Of a stretch of 64,000 nucleotides of DNA, positions 34,094 through 45,100 are shown piece after piece. The DNA lies in assembly GCA_024364735.1 (NCBI GenBank), contig JAGFNQ010005179.1, positions 62,001 through 126,000 of the forward strand, read 5' to 3'. The stretch is from Boesenbergia rotunda. Its lineage: Eukaryota; Streptophyta; Magnoliopsida; Zingiberales; Zingiberaceae. Positions within the stretch are counted from its first letter, which is position 1; each line of letters begins with the position of its first letter. The notes below the pieces were generated by a model. It had not been told where the DNA came from. It ran no database searches and saw only the letters and a program-made list of their open reading frames with translations. The position numbers were made by a program, and so were the translations under genes.

Positions 34094-34619
34094 ATCGATC
34101 CTTCGGGCGCTCGCGTAGGGGGAGGGCCGATCGAGCAGGGAGTGAGGGCACGCTGGTTGAGGTGCGCTGGTTGGAGGCACTCGCGTAGGTGGAGGGGCGA
34201 TCGAGCAGGGAGCGAGGGAGAAAGAAAGATTAGGGTTCGCGTGTGAGGGTGGAGATGAAAAGGAGGGACGACGCGCGCGTTAAGGTTCGCGCGGTGCGAT
34301 TTAGGATTCGCGCTGCGATTTGGAGACTGGCGCTGTAAATTTTTTTAGAGGGATCGGAAGGAGCAGGTTTCGCGTTCGCATGATTAATTAAGTTGGAAAA
34401 AATTTAATTAAATAAATTAAATATATAATCTATTTTAATAAAAAAATATTTAGATTTATAAGGACATCTATAAAATGTGTCATGATAAAAGATCTAATCA
34501 GATATTTTTTTTATAAGATTAATCTGTTTTGATAAGTGTCATTATAATTAGTTTATAATGACATTTACTATTAAGTGTCATAAAATAAATGTCACAATAG
34601 GTCATTTTTCTTGTAGTGT

Positions 34620-34871
34620 ACTCGGGGTCGGTCACCCGAGGTCGGACACTCGGGGTCGGTCACCCGAGGTCGGACACTCGGGGTCGGTCTCCCGAGGTCG
34701 GACACTCGGGGTCGGTCTCCCGAGGTCGGACACTCGGGGTCGGTCTCCCGAGGTCGGACACTCGGGGTCGGTCACCCGAGGTCGGACACTCGGGGTCGGT
34801 CACCCGAGGTCGGACACTCGGGGGGCGGTCACCTGAGGTCGGACACTCGGGGTCGATCTCCCGAGCTATGC
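34620..34871. repeat. Nine tandem 28-bp units with internal stems
   Basis: The unit is ACTCGGGGTCGGTCACCCGA plus GGTCGGAC. Each unit holds CTCGGG and CCCGAG eight bases apart, so every unit can fold as a hairpin. Units alternate between GGTCAC and GGTCTC in the loop. Confidence 0.93.
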
Positions 34872-35257
34872 ACTCCAGGCTGGACATCCTAAGTCAAACG
34901 TTGGTGGTTGGTCACCCGAGGTCAGGGAACCCCTAGCCGAGCTCCCTGAAAGCACTCACCGAACATAGGCTCAGGATCTAAACTTATCTAACTGATTCGG
35001 ATTATTGGTCAGAACAAACCCACCTGATAATAATGGAATTACCTCCACAAGGACAGGCTGGCAGATATCAGACATGATCATTACTTATCAGAGCCGCCTG
35101 ACAAGTTGAATGTTAATGTGAATTGGAAGAGACAGGGTGTCAGGCGGTTGTGTCAGCCTCATAGAGCCATCAAAGCTGCCAGTTACACAGTCTGACAACT
35201 GGTTAATCCTTAATGAGATAGGACATCTCTGACATGGCAGAGGGCCTGCTTTCCCCC

Positions 35258-35265
35258 TATATAAA
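35258..35265 (+). promoter_or_regulatory. TATA box of the gypsy LTR
   Basis: TATATAAA followed by CCCCCCTTGGGG, about 200 bp before the LTR end. It is the likely start of the genomic transcript. Confidence 0.65.
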
Positions 35266-35739
35266 CCCCCCTTGGGGCTCCAGAGAGAGGATTGCTGTCA
35301 TTTTGCAACCACACCACCACATTGTGAGCTTCATTTTGGTCCGAGCCGAGTGATTTGAACCTGATCTTTATTTGAGCCCGAGTCCGACCTCGAGCCACAG
35401 CAGACCGGGTCGTCTTGGTTAGACCGAGTCATCCGAGTGAGAATCGGCCTTCGCTCGTCGACAAGATCAGCATGATTAATTTTTTATAGTGATTAGAGCA
35501 TGATCCAAGGAATGAAATAGGATAGATAGAAATGTTGAGACGTCGTGACTTTGGAGCATGATCCATGAATCAAAACTAGGATCGATAGAAGGTTTAAGAG
35601 ATCATATTTTTTATTCGAATTGAATCATAAAATTAATTTATAATATATTAAAATGAAATATAATTGAATCATACAATTTGTAATATATTAAACCGAAAAA
35701 TGTTCAAAGATTTATAATAAATTATAAGGGAAATTTTTA

Positions 35740-36170
35740 GCGGATGTTTGGTAGGCGTATTTTTCATTTTCATTTTATGTAGAAAATGTGGTTTTCTAAA
35801 AACGTCTTTGGTTTGCATTTTCTAGTTTTGTTTTTAGAAAAAGATATAGTATTTTCTAGAAAACTAGAAAATGAAAGAAGGTCATTTGTCAGAAAAATGA
35901 GAAAATACTGGGGCATTTGGTTTACTCCATTTTCTATTTTAATTTTCCAGAAAACCGTATTTTCTCATTTTCTGGAAAATGACTTTATTTATTCTCTAGT
36001 TTTCCAGAAAACGCTATATCATTTTCTGGAAAACAAAGCTGAAAAATGCAAACCAAACACGTTTTCCAGAAAATCGCATTTTCTACCTAAAATGAAAATG
36101 GAAAACAAGCCTACCAAACGCCACGATTTTTTGAAAAATGAAAATAAAAATCTAGCAAACTAAACACCCC
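35740..36170. mobile_element. Tourist-like MITE (PIF/Harbinger), 431 bp
   Basis: Ends GCGGATGTTTGGT and, at the right, ACTAAACACCCC, are flanked by TTA (35737-35739 and 36171-36173). The interior is built of TTTTCCAGAAAA-type palindromes and contains a smaller copy of the family (about 35910-36060) with ends TTTGGTTTAC/GCAAACCAAA. It looks like a nested or composite MITE. A related copy is at 51225-51456. Confidence 0.78.
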
Positions 36171-36297
36171 TTAGCTATTCAGTTCCGGATAAAAAAAATA
36201 TCATTTAAAGTTTTTTAAAACTAAGAAGATTTTTAATTTTTTTTTGTCATTATTGAATTATTTTATAATTTAGATTATTATATCCGAGGTAGAATTA

Positions 36298-36953
36298 GAG
36301 AGTGTTTGGGAGAACTTTTGCTTCTTGAAAAGTGATTCTTGTAGAGATTATCTTGAAGTCAGTGAGAAGCTAAAGCATGGAGTGTTTGGAAATAAAAGCT
36401 AAAAGCTGATACAAGGTAAAGTTTGAGTGTTTGGTGAATAATTGCTTCCAAGCTTAATTTTTAGTTAAATGACAATAATATTCTTAAACTATATAAATTA
36501 TTTTTTTTAATTATCTAAATATAATTTTGATACACCATCAATAATGTTTTATATATTTATTATTATATTTTGAATATTATATCAAAATTATTTTTTTTAA
36601 TAATATATATGTTTAAAAAATATATAAATAAAAATATAAAAAAATGACAAATTTATATAAATTTATAAAAAAAATTATGAATATATAAATTATATGAAAA
36701 TATAAAATTTTATTTAAAATTATGGTGGCAATTATGTAAAATGATAAATTATTAAGGGTATAAATGTCTACTTTTAATTCTAGACCATAAGCAAAAAAGC
36801 AGAAGCAGAAAAAAAACATCAAATTCTTGCTTCCAGCTTTTGGCTAAAAGTTATAGAAGTTAAAGCAGAATCTGGTATTTATAAACACTCAAAAGTGCTT
36901 CTATGTAGCTAGAATCTAAAAAACAGCTAGCAGAAGTTCTCCCAAACACTCCC
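36298..36953. mobile_element. Tourist-like MITE, 656 bp
   Basis: Twenty-base inverted termini (GAGAGTGTTTGGGAGAACTT at the left; its complement with two changes at the right) are flanked by TTA (36295-36297 and 36954-36956). The interior is AT-rich without coding. It belongs to a different family from the neighbouring MITE. Confidence 0.82.
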
Positions 36954-36956
36954 TTA

Positions 36957-37541
36957 GAATCCTGAGACTATTATAATATTTATTGGATTATTTTTTAGTT
37001 AATTATTTTATCAATGATATTCTATAATTTCTTTTCTTAAAACGTGAAATTTAGATGTCTATTATTTTGTATTTTTCGAATTTAATAAATCTTAAAAAAA
37101 TATTTTTAATGTTCCTCATCTAATTAAAGGCTTCAATAACTTTTTTAATTGACTTTCAAATTGAGTAAGAAAATATTCTTGAGGTTAAATATTGTTATTG
37201 TATTAGTAAAAATTTTATATTCTTTTATTTTGTAATATAAAATATAAATATTATTGAGTATCATTATGTTATAATGATAATTAAATGATTAATTAATTTA
37301 AATTTGTACATTTAATAATATCATTTACGGTGGATTACATGTATACAAAATTATTTATTTACTTATATATAAATGATTTTATAGATATTTACTTGTTATC
37401 TGATTAATTATTATTATTATTATTTATTTGATAAATGTTCTGTTTAGCCACCAACAAGAACAAAACTATATATAATTATGGTTGATGATCGTTAGTTCCT
37501 TACATCTACTCATGTGGTTCGGATCCGTCCCTCTATCTCAA
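36957..37541. other. AT-rich intergenic DNA
   Basis: No gene or structured repeat that I can support. Confidence 0.5.
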
Positions 37542-37821
37542 TCATCGGCGATGGTCGACGAGTCATCCGATCGTCGATCGGATAACATCGGTGGCTGGCC
37601 ACCGCCCCGAACAAAACTATATCCTAGGGGTATGACGAATCTGTCGGGGACCGCCACAATTACGATTTCGTCATATTCACCGTCGAATCCAACGAGATTG
37701 TAATGTGACGATTTCGACCGATTCATCGCTATCCCAAGATATTATTTGATTCAGGATGACAATTAAAAATTATTGATGATATTTGATCGTCGATCGGATG
37801 ATTCGTCGGACATCACCGATG
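37542..37821. mobile_element. Fold-back element with about 37-bp inverted ends
   Basis: The left end CATCGGCGATGGTCGACGAG and onward pairs with the complement of the right end (about 37785-37821), both containing CATCCGATCG. About 280 bp long. Class and target duplication are not resolved. Confidence 0.5.
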
Positions 37822-38246
37822 AATATAAAACGTACGGGCAGGGATCCTCTGGATCCCGTTCGCGTTAGTGCGAAGCAAGCGTCTCATTTTTCATCGTCGC
37901 AGTGTTATCTCATTGGGCATTGACTTCCGGAGCTAGTCGAATTGATTGCACTATCCAATCCAACGAGAGGCGGTTTCCTCGCATACGCAACGCTTCTTTT
38001 CTTTGGGCATCGAAAGCCTTAAGAGGCACGCAAACAGGCGGATCGCAGACCAGCATATTCTTCTCGGTCCGATCCGATCCCAAATCGATCGAGTCAATTG
38101 GATACATCGTGCAGCCGAACTTGTGATAAGCCTACCCCGATTTTTCTTTATCGGTCCCCGGCGTTGACTCCACCGCCATCGGCATAACGTCATCGAAGGG
38201 ACTCCTACGGAACCAATAGGCGGTGTGATCATATCAGGCAAAGAAA

Positions 38247-38254
38247 TATAAAAA
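38247..38254 (+). promoter_or_regulatory. TATA-like box of the metallophosphoesterase gene
   Basis: ATATAAAA lies before a likely 5' UTR exon that ends at the GTACCG donor at 38371. The 5' UTR intron is 38371-39076 (GTACCG...TATGCAG), and the second leader piece is 39077-39159. Confidence 0.45.
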
Positions 38255-39159
38255 AAAAGGGGGTAAAACACACACTCGACTTTCTTAATTGGCGTACAAG
38301 AGGAGACCTCCACGAATTGGCTCTATTCCTTTCCTCTGTTCCATCCCCAATTCTTCCTCCGTCGAGTCAGGTACCGTGGCGCTTCTTCTTCTTCTTCCCC
38401 ACACGTTCATTCTTCTCGCTTTCTAATTTGATCGTAGCGCGCGTTCGGTATTTTCTTTTCTTATCTTGTTTTGGCGTCGAAATGAGGCGGAAGGGGTCGC
38501 GGTGACTGGAGTTGGGAGAGGCATTTTTGTGCGGGAGACTTTGGTTTCTTTGATCGCGTCTTTTGTCATTTCCTTTTGCTTGGTTTTCTTGTTGCCTTGG
38601 ATTTGCTCCTCTGCAGGATCTGTCGATCTGCGCTAGAAAGATTTGTGAAGTGATCGAGTAATATAGTACACAATCACTGACTTTTTTGATTCATCTATGA
38701 CATCGTTGGTTATTTTTAGTTTTATTTCTTTCTTTCTTCATATCAATAAAATCGAGACTTTCTTCTAAAGCTCATGATTGTGCTTGTCTCCCTCTCTGGC
38801 TTTGGCCAGGGACATCCTTTTTAGACATCTGATCTTTTGAAATAGATGAACTTTATGCTAGTTGTTTTAGGAGTTCAGCTAGGTTAGACGAGGGACACAT
38901 CTAACTGTCGGATATTATTTTACTTTCTTATTTTCCATAGTCTACTGGTTCCAAAGCAAATGCATGTCTTTTATCCTCATTTTTTTTTTCAAAGATAACT
39001 AACAGCTGTTTACACCATTCTCACACTCGCTTTTATGCTATATGAAGCAATGAACCATTGTTGTGCTTTTATGCAGGGCTACACTATAATCTAAAAAACT
39101 CAAAAGCTGCTCTTGCATGCTTCTCTTGACGACAACAGCTCACTGTCACGAGTTGAATA

Positions 39160-42100
39160 ATGGGCAAACAAAAGCAATCTATGAGTCCTTTGTTTGATAC
39201 CCTTGGGATGGAGACGGTTAGGACAATTTTAACTAAGAAGTATTCTTATCCACATGAGCATTCAAGGCATGCTATGACTGCAGTGATAGTGGGATGCCTT
39301 TTCTTCATATCATCCGACAACATGCACACTCTAATACAGAAATTGGACAAGAATGTAAAATGGTGGTCTATGTACATCTGCTTAATTGGTTTTTTCTATT
39401 TTTTCTCATCTCCATTTATTAGGAAGACTATTAAACCGAGCTATTCAAACTTTAGTCGATGGTATGTCTCTCTTTCTCAGAATATGTCAGTTGCCTTAAT
39501 TTATATTATGTCGATTGCTGTCATTTCCTATTTTCACGACTTGGTTCTAGCAAAATAAAAGCCAAGCAGACTTATGAGCTGATTGCACATTCTATTGTTG
39601 CAGGTATATCTTATGGATCTTTGTTGCGGCATTATATCATCTCCCTAGTTTCCAATCTATGGGAGTGGATTTGCGGATGAATCTTTCTCTATTTCTGACA
39701 ATTTTCATCTCTTCTGTTGGTTTTCTTATTTTGTTTCACATCATATTTCTTGGCCTTTGGTATATGGGTCTTGTTTCTCGTGTGGCAAGAAAACGACCAG
39801 AATTACTGCCCATCATCCAGAACTGTACAGTGAGTGCTTTAATTGCCCACATATTTGAATCTATGCATGTTCTACTGAAATGTGTGGCTATCTTCGTGTT
39901 TCTGTTATAGTGCAGGTCATCAGCATTGCTTGCTGTGTATTCTATAGTCACTGTGGAAACACAGCCGTTGCTATAGAAAAACATTTAGATAGGAAGAGTT
40001 CAAGTTGGTTTTCCCTCCTACATTGGAAGAAGCAAGATACAAATTCTTGGATATCAAAGTTCATTCGAATGAATGAGTTTAAGGACCAGATTTGTTCTTC
40101 TTGGTTTGCTCCTGTAGGAACTGCGAGTGACTATCCTCTTTTTTCGAAATGGGTCATCTATGGGGAGGTAATATATTTTATCCACATCATATTGATATTT
40201 AATTTTTTTATTTCCACTTTTTTGTGGCCGTTAAAATTTTAAGATCTTCATATTCAGCTAGCATGCAATGGATCATGTCCTGGCCTTTCTGATGAAATAT
40301 CTCCCATATTTTCATTGTGGGCAACATTTATGGGTCTGTACATGGCTAATTATGTGGTGGAACGATCAACAGGGTACACATTTTTTCAATATTTAGTTTT
40401 CCTAGTTTTACTGTAAAAAGTGGTGTCATCAAGCTTGAGATACTCAAGTTATTTGTCTGCATTATATAGTTACTATGCCAATAGAACTGTCGAAGGTGCT
40501 TCTCAATTTGGTCACGCACAATCATTTTTACTATATCATTTTCCTTTTGACAACCAATTCTTGTTCTCCCTTCTAACTTTGTTTGAAATCTCATAGATGG
40601 GCCCTCACACATACTTCGCCCTTATCTGAATATGAGAAGTTGAAAAAACAAATGAAACCTGATTTCTTGGAGATGGTTCCATGGTATTCAGGGTAGGTTG
40701 TTAGCTATTTAAAATTCTGAACTATCTACAGAGGCCAAGTTGAAAGTTGAGAGTATTGCTGATTTGCTTTGTTATTTATGTCTTCAGAACATCAGCTGAT
40801 TTGTTTAAGACTGTGTTTGACCTCATGGTATCTGTCACTTTGTTTGTTGGTCGATTTGATATGCGCATGATGCAGGTAAAACTTAAATATCTATTTTCTT
40901 TTTTTTATCTTTAGTAAATTAATTCATGTTTATTGAAATTTAATTAATCTCCTTATGTCAGGCTGCCATGAACAAGGTTCCAGATGAAGCAAAAAATGAT
41001 GATCTTTTTTTTGACCATTTTTCCAAAGAAGACAACTTTTGGTTTGATTTCATTGCTGACACTGGTGACGGCGGAAACTCAACTTATGCAGTGGCTCGAT
41101 TGCTGGCCAAACCTTCAATACGTTTGAGGCTTGGCGACTCAAATCGTTCTCTTTCACGTGGGAAATTGCTTCTTATTGGAGGAGACCTTGCGTAAAATTC
41201 CTTGTTATTTTGCTTTTGTTGATTGAGACGAGAATGTGTTTTATAAATTTATTGATCTTTTTATAAAAAATGTTAGGAGACAACTGTGAGGCCTTGACTA
41301 AAAGAATGATATTTTATTTGATGTTTTCCATTTATAATTTACTTCGTGGTGAATATTTACCTATCTATCTGATGAGGGATAGTTCTATTTGTGTCTGCTG
41401 CTTTACTTTTAATTACATTTTCCGCAAGGATTCTGATATATATTTCACTATAATCAGATTAATCAATGGATGTGGTAAATTTTCAGCTTCTTCGAGCTTG
41501 GATTTCTCTCAAGGAATCTGTCTCCTTTTCATTTTGATATAGTCATTCACAGTCTATACCAGCTTTCCAAAAATATACAGTAAACATTTTACATGTAAAA
41601 GATATTGTGTGGTAGTTGTCATGTTCTTTGAACTTGTTGCATCAAGCTAGTTGCTCCTGCTATATGATATACTCTTCCTTCAATGATAATTTTATTGGAT
41701 TTTATTATTTCAGATGAAGAGACATTGTATTCATTAATCAATGTGCAAAAAAATAATATAGGATTTGTTTGTTTTGGTTGTCAATAGGTACCCCAACCCT
41801 TCTGCATATACATATGAGAGACGCTTTTTCTGTCCTTTTGAAGATGCTCTTCAGCCTCCATCCGGGTACAAACCTGAACATATTGCAGTAAATAAGCCAG
41901 AGCTTCCATATGGGGTGTCTGAACTAAGCAAATATGATGGGCCTCAATGTTTTATAATTCCTGGCAATCATGGTATTACTATAAATTCTACTTGAGGATG
42001 TTCAGGATAAACTTTTTAATTTTTGCTTGTATTGAATTAGTTTGGATTGCAATCTTGTTGAGCAAGAGCACCAAGTTAATAATTTAAGAGCTATTGACCA

Positions 42101-45100
42101 TGATTCGTTACTCATTCTACAGATTGGTTTGATGGACTTCATACTTTTATGAGGTACATATGCCATAAAAGCTGGTTGGGTGGGTGGTTTCTTCCACAGA
42201 AGAAGAGTTATTTTGCTCTGGAACTTCCCAAAGGGTGGTGGATATTTGGTCTTGACCAGGCTCTGCATGGAGATATTGACGTCTATCAGTTCAAGTTTTT
42301 CGCAGAATTATGCCAGAAAAAGGTTGCTTAGTGTCTCTATTGGTTGATTATGTATGTGTTTGCAATTATCACTGGTTTAATGCCCTCAAAGTTAAACTTA
42401 TGAAATGACAATTTTTTTTGTTTGTTGGCTATACTTAAATAATGAAGCAATAACTATAGAGCAACCTACTAATTTCACTAAAATACACACCAACTCATAA
42501 TAAATAACTACTATTGTAACAAACGAGGAATACAGTTCCACTGGATCATGGTGATTCTGTCTGTGTAGTTAATGTTTGTAGATACATGTGAAATGCACAA
42601 TGCAACCACAATGGTGATTCTGTGATCCTGTTTGTAATGGTGGTTTTTCTTACTTTTCTTTTCCTGATCCTGTTTCACTTTCATCTAGTGTTTTGTAAGT
42701 TATTTCTTGCAAACACTTGTAGTCAATGATGGAAAATCTGCAGGTGGGAGAGAATGACTGTGTAATTATTTTAACTCATGAACCAAGTTGGCTTCTTGAT
42801 TGGTACTGGAATGATGTCACTGGGAAAAATGTCTCTCATCTGATAAAGGACTACCTGAATGGAAGATGTAAACTTCGCATGGCTGGAGATTTACACCATT
42901 ATATGCGCCATTCTTCCATTCCATCAGACAAACCTGTTGATGTGGAACATTTGCTTGTAAATGGCTGTGGTGGAGCCTTTTTGCATCCTACACATGTCTT
43001 CAGAGAGTTCAATAACTTTTATGGAAGTTATTATGAAAGCAAAGCCACTTATCCTTCTTATGACGATTCTAGTAGGGTAAGTCTGACAATGCCTTTTCTC
43101 TGTCTGTAGCAGCCCATTTCTTTTTATAAATTTATAAAGTTTTATTATTAACATTCATCTGCCCAATTGCTTTAATGAACATTTTTCTTTCGAATTCCTC
43201 TCATCTTTCTCTAATTAGTCTTGATTCTCATGCATCTTTTTTGGCAAACTTGACCACAGATTGCATTGGGCAATATTTTGAAGTTCAGAAGGAAGAACTG
43301 GCAATTTGATTTCATCGGTGGCATCATATACTTTCTATTAGTATTTTCTATGTTTCCGCAGGTGATTTTCTTTAAATTTGTTATTTGGCTTAAAATATAA
43401 TAATATGAAATTTCTACTACTAATAGAACACAGTTTTGCTTTTTTGACTGAATTTTACACTCTAGGATCTTATTTCTAAAAGTTCTCTTCTAAAAATGAA
43501 ATACACATAAATTGGGTTACTGTTGTTATAACATTAACAGTTATGCTATGATTTGAAAGCAATAGGTCATATAGGTAACTAAGTCTGGCATTCTTTTAGA
43601 GGTGTTATATATGGAAATTTGACATGGTTTTTTGGTATATATTGCAATTCCTAGTACTTTTGTGTGTCCCCCTTTGTATCAAGGGTTAGGCACCCTTCAA
43701 TTTCTTTAATGCAGTGTATTTGAAACCAACTTATCATTGTTCTTTTTTCTTCATGAATTTCATTAATGTATTATAATGACTTGATCCATTAGGAAGCTAA
43801 CACTTGAGCTCAGATTATATGATAATGCATAGCACTTCTTATTGATGATGATCTGATGAGTGACACTTCCAGCATATAAGTGGGAGCCTTAATCCATCAA
43901 GTTATGAGAAGGCATGTGCAATTTTCTTATAACAAGTTTTCAACACTTAAACTACTAACAAAGCAGCCAAAAATTATGAAATGATAATTGTCACATTAAT
44001 AAAAAAAAAAGATAGGTCCGCTACCTCAACGACCCCCCTAGAGCCAGCCTCACGGATATGGAGGGAGGTTAATTCAGATACACAGGCGTTAGGTGCAAGG
44101 TGGGGTGAAATCAGGTCATCATTCTCTAGAATCGACTCCTGCTATTATGCCAGAGATATCATGCGCCCACCGCCTGCGCTACGCCTTGGAGGTTTAATCG
44201 TCACATTAATAGCTTGCATGACGGGTGACGCTTTATACACAATTTTCATGTATTACATTTCAGCTAGTGTGCTGCAACCCTTTAGCGCATGGTTCTAGTT
44301 GGTTCCTCGAGAGTTAGGAACGATGGGAGTGAATTTGACACAAACTATACATGAAAGCCCACCAAAAAAATGATGAAACCCAATCCGCTACTGTTAATAT
44401 TTTTCTAGAATATCTGTCTCCTAAATGGTATTCTTTGAAATTCTTTGATTTTTTTCATCAAACCTTGCAGTAAGGATCAATTCCACATAAAATTGCCATT
44501 TTTTTCTTTTCTATTTTCTTTCTTAGTTCTCCAATCTCCTGACACTTTTGAAGCATTCACCAGTGCGAATAAGTACGAAAACATTGAAAATTTGAGAAAT
44601 TAGAATAAAAATGTGTAATTATAGCAGGTAAATATAGAAACTTTTAGTCCACTTAATTTATTGTTTGTCAAGAAAATTTTGCCTAGCCAATATTGTAATT
44701 TATGATACTCGCTTCATGGAACCAGATGATATCCCAATAGAGGTATGAAAGTGCTTAGGGAAACAAGATATTGAATGCTTACAAAATTATTTAATATGAT
44801 ATTGAAAATTTAAAAAAATGTCTAATCAATAGAGGGTAAGTACTCTAGTTCCCTTATATAAGAACAAAGGAGACGTACAAAATTGTTCAAACTATAGGTG
44901 TATTAAACTAATGAGTCATACTGTGAAACTTTGGGAAAGAGTAATAGAAAAAAGATTAAGGAAGGAGAACATGGCGATTGAAAATCAATTGGGTTCATGT
45001 CTGGTAGGTTGACAATAGAAGCTACACATCTTCTTAGACAATTAATTGAAAAGTTTCGGGAGCAAAAGAAAGATCTACACATGGTATTCATTGATTTATA

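Larger units (their letters stand above)
30063..34618. mobile_element. CACTA (En/Spm-type) non-autonomous transposon carrying host gene pieces
   Basis: The right end reads CATTTTTCTTGTAGTG, whose complement is the classical CACTACAAGAAAAATG terminus; the left end is CCCTACAAGAAAAAATG, the same with one change. Both ends hold many copies of TGACATT/AATGTCA within several hundred bp (30080-30640 and 34460-34600), like the subterminal transposase-binding repeats of this superfamily. No transposase is visible. The interior has GT-AG spliced pieces of at least one plant gene on the reverse strand. It sits inside the gypsy LTR, so it is younger than that insertion. I could not fix a clean 3-bp target duplication. 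Confidence 0.82.
34619..35469 (+). repeat. Gypsy 3' LTR, right piece
   Basis: The GC-rich LTR continues from 30062. It contains the 28-bp hairpin array, a TATA box (TATATAAA, 35258-35265) and a leader rich in CCGAG motifs, and ends near ACAAGATCA at 35469. With the left piece the LTR is roughly 1 kb. Confidence 0.6.

Noticed and set aside
36613..36822. 69-codon Phe/Ile/Tyr-rich frame
   Set aside because: It lies inside a MITE and reflects AT-rich composition.
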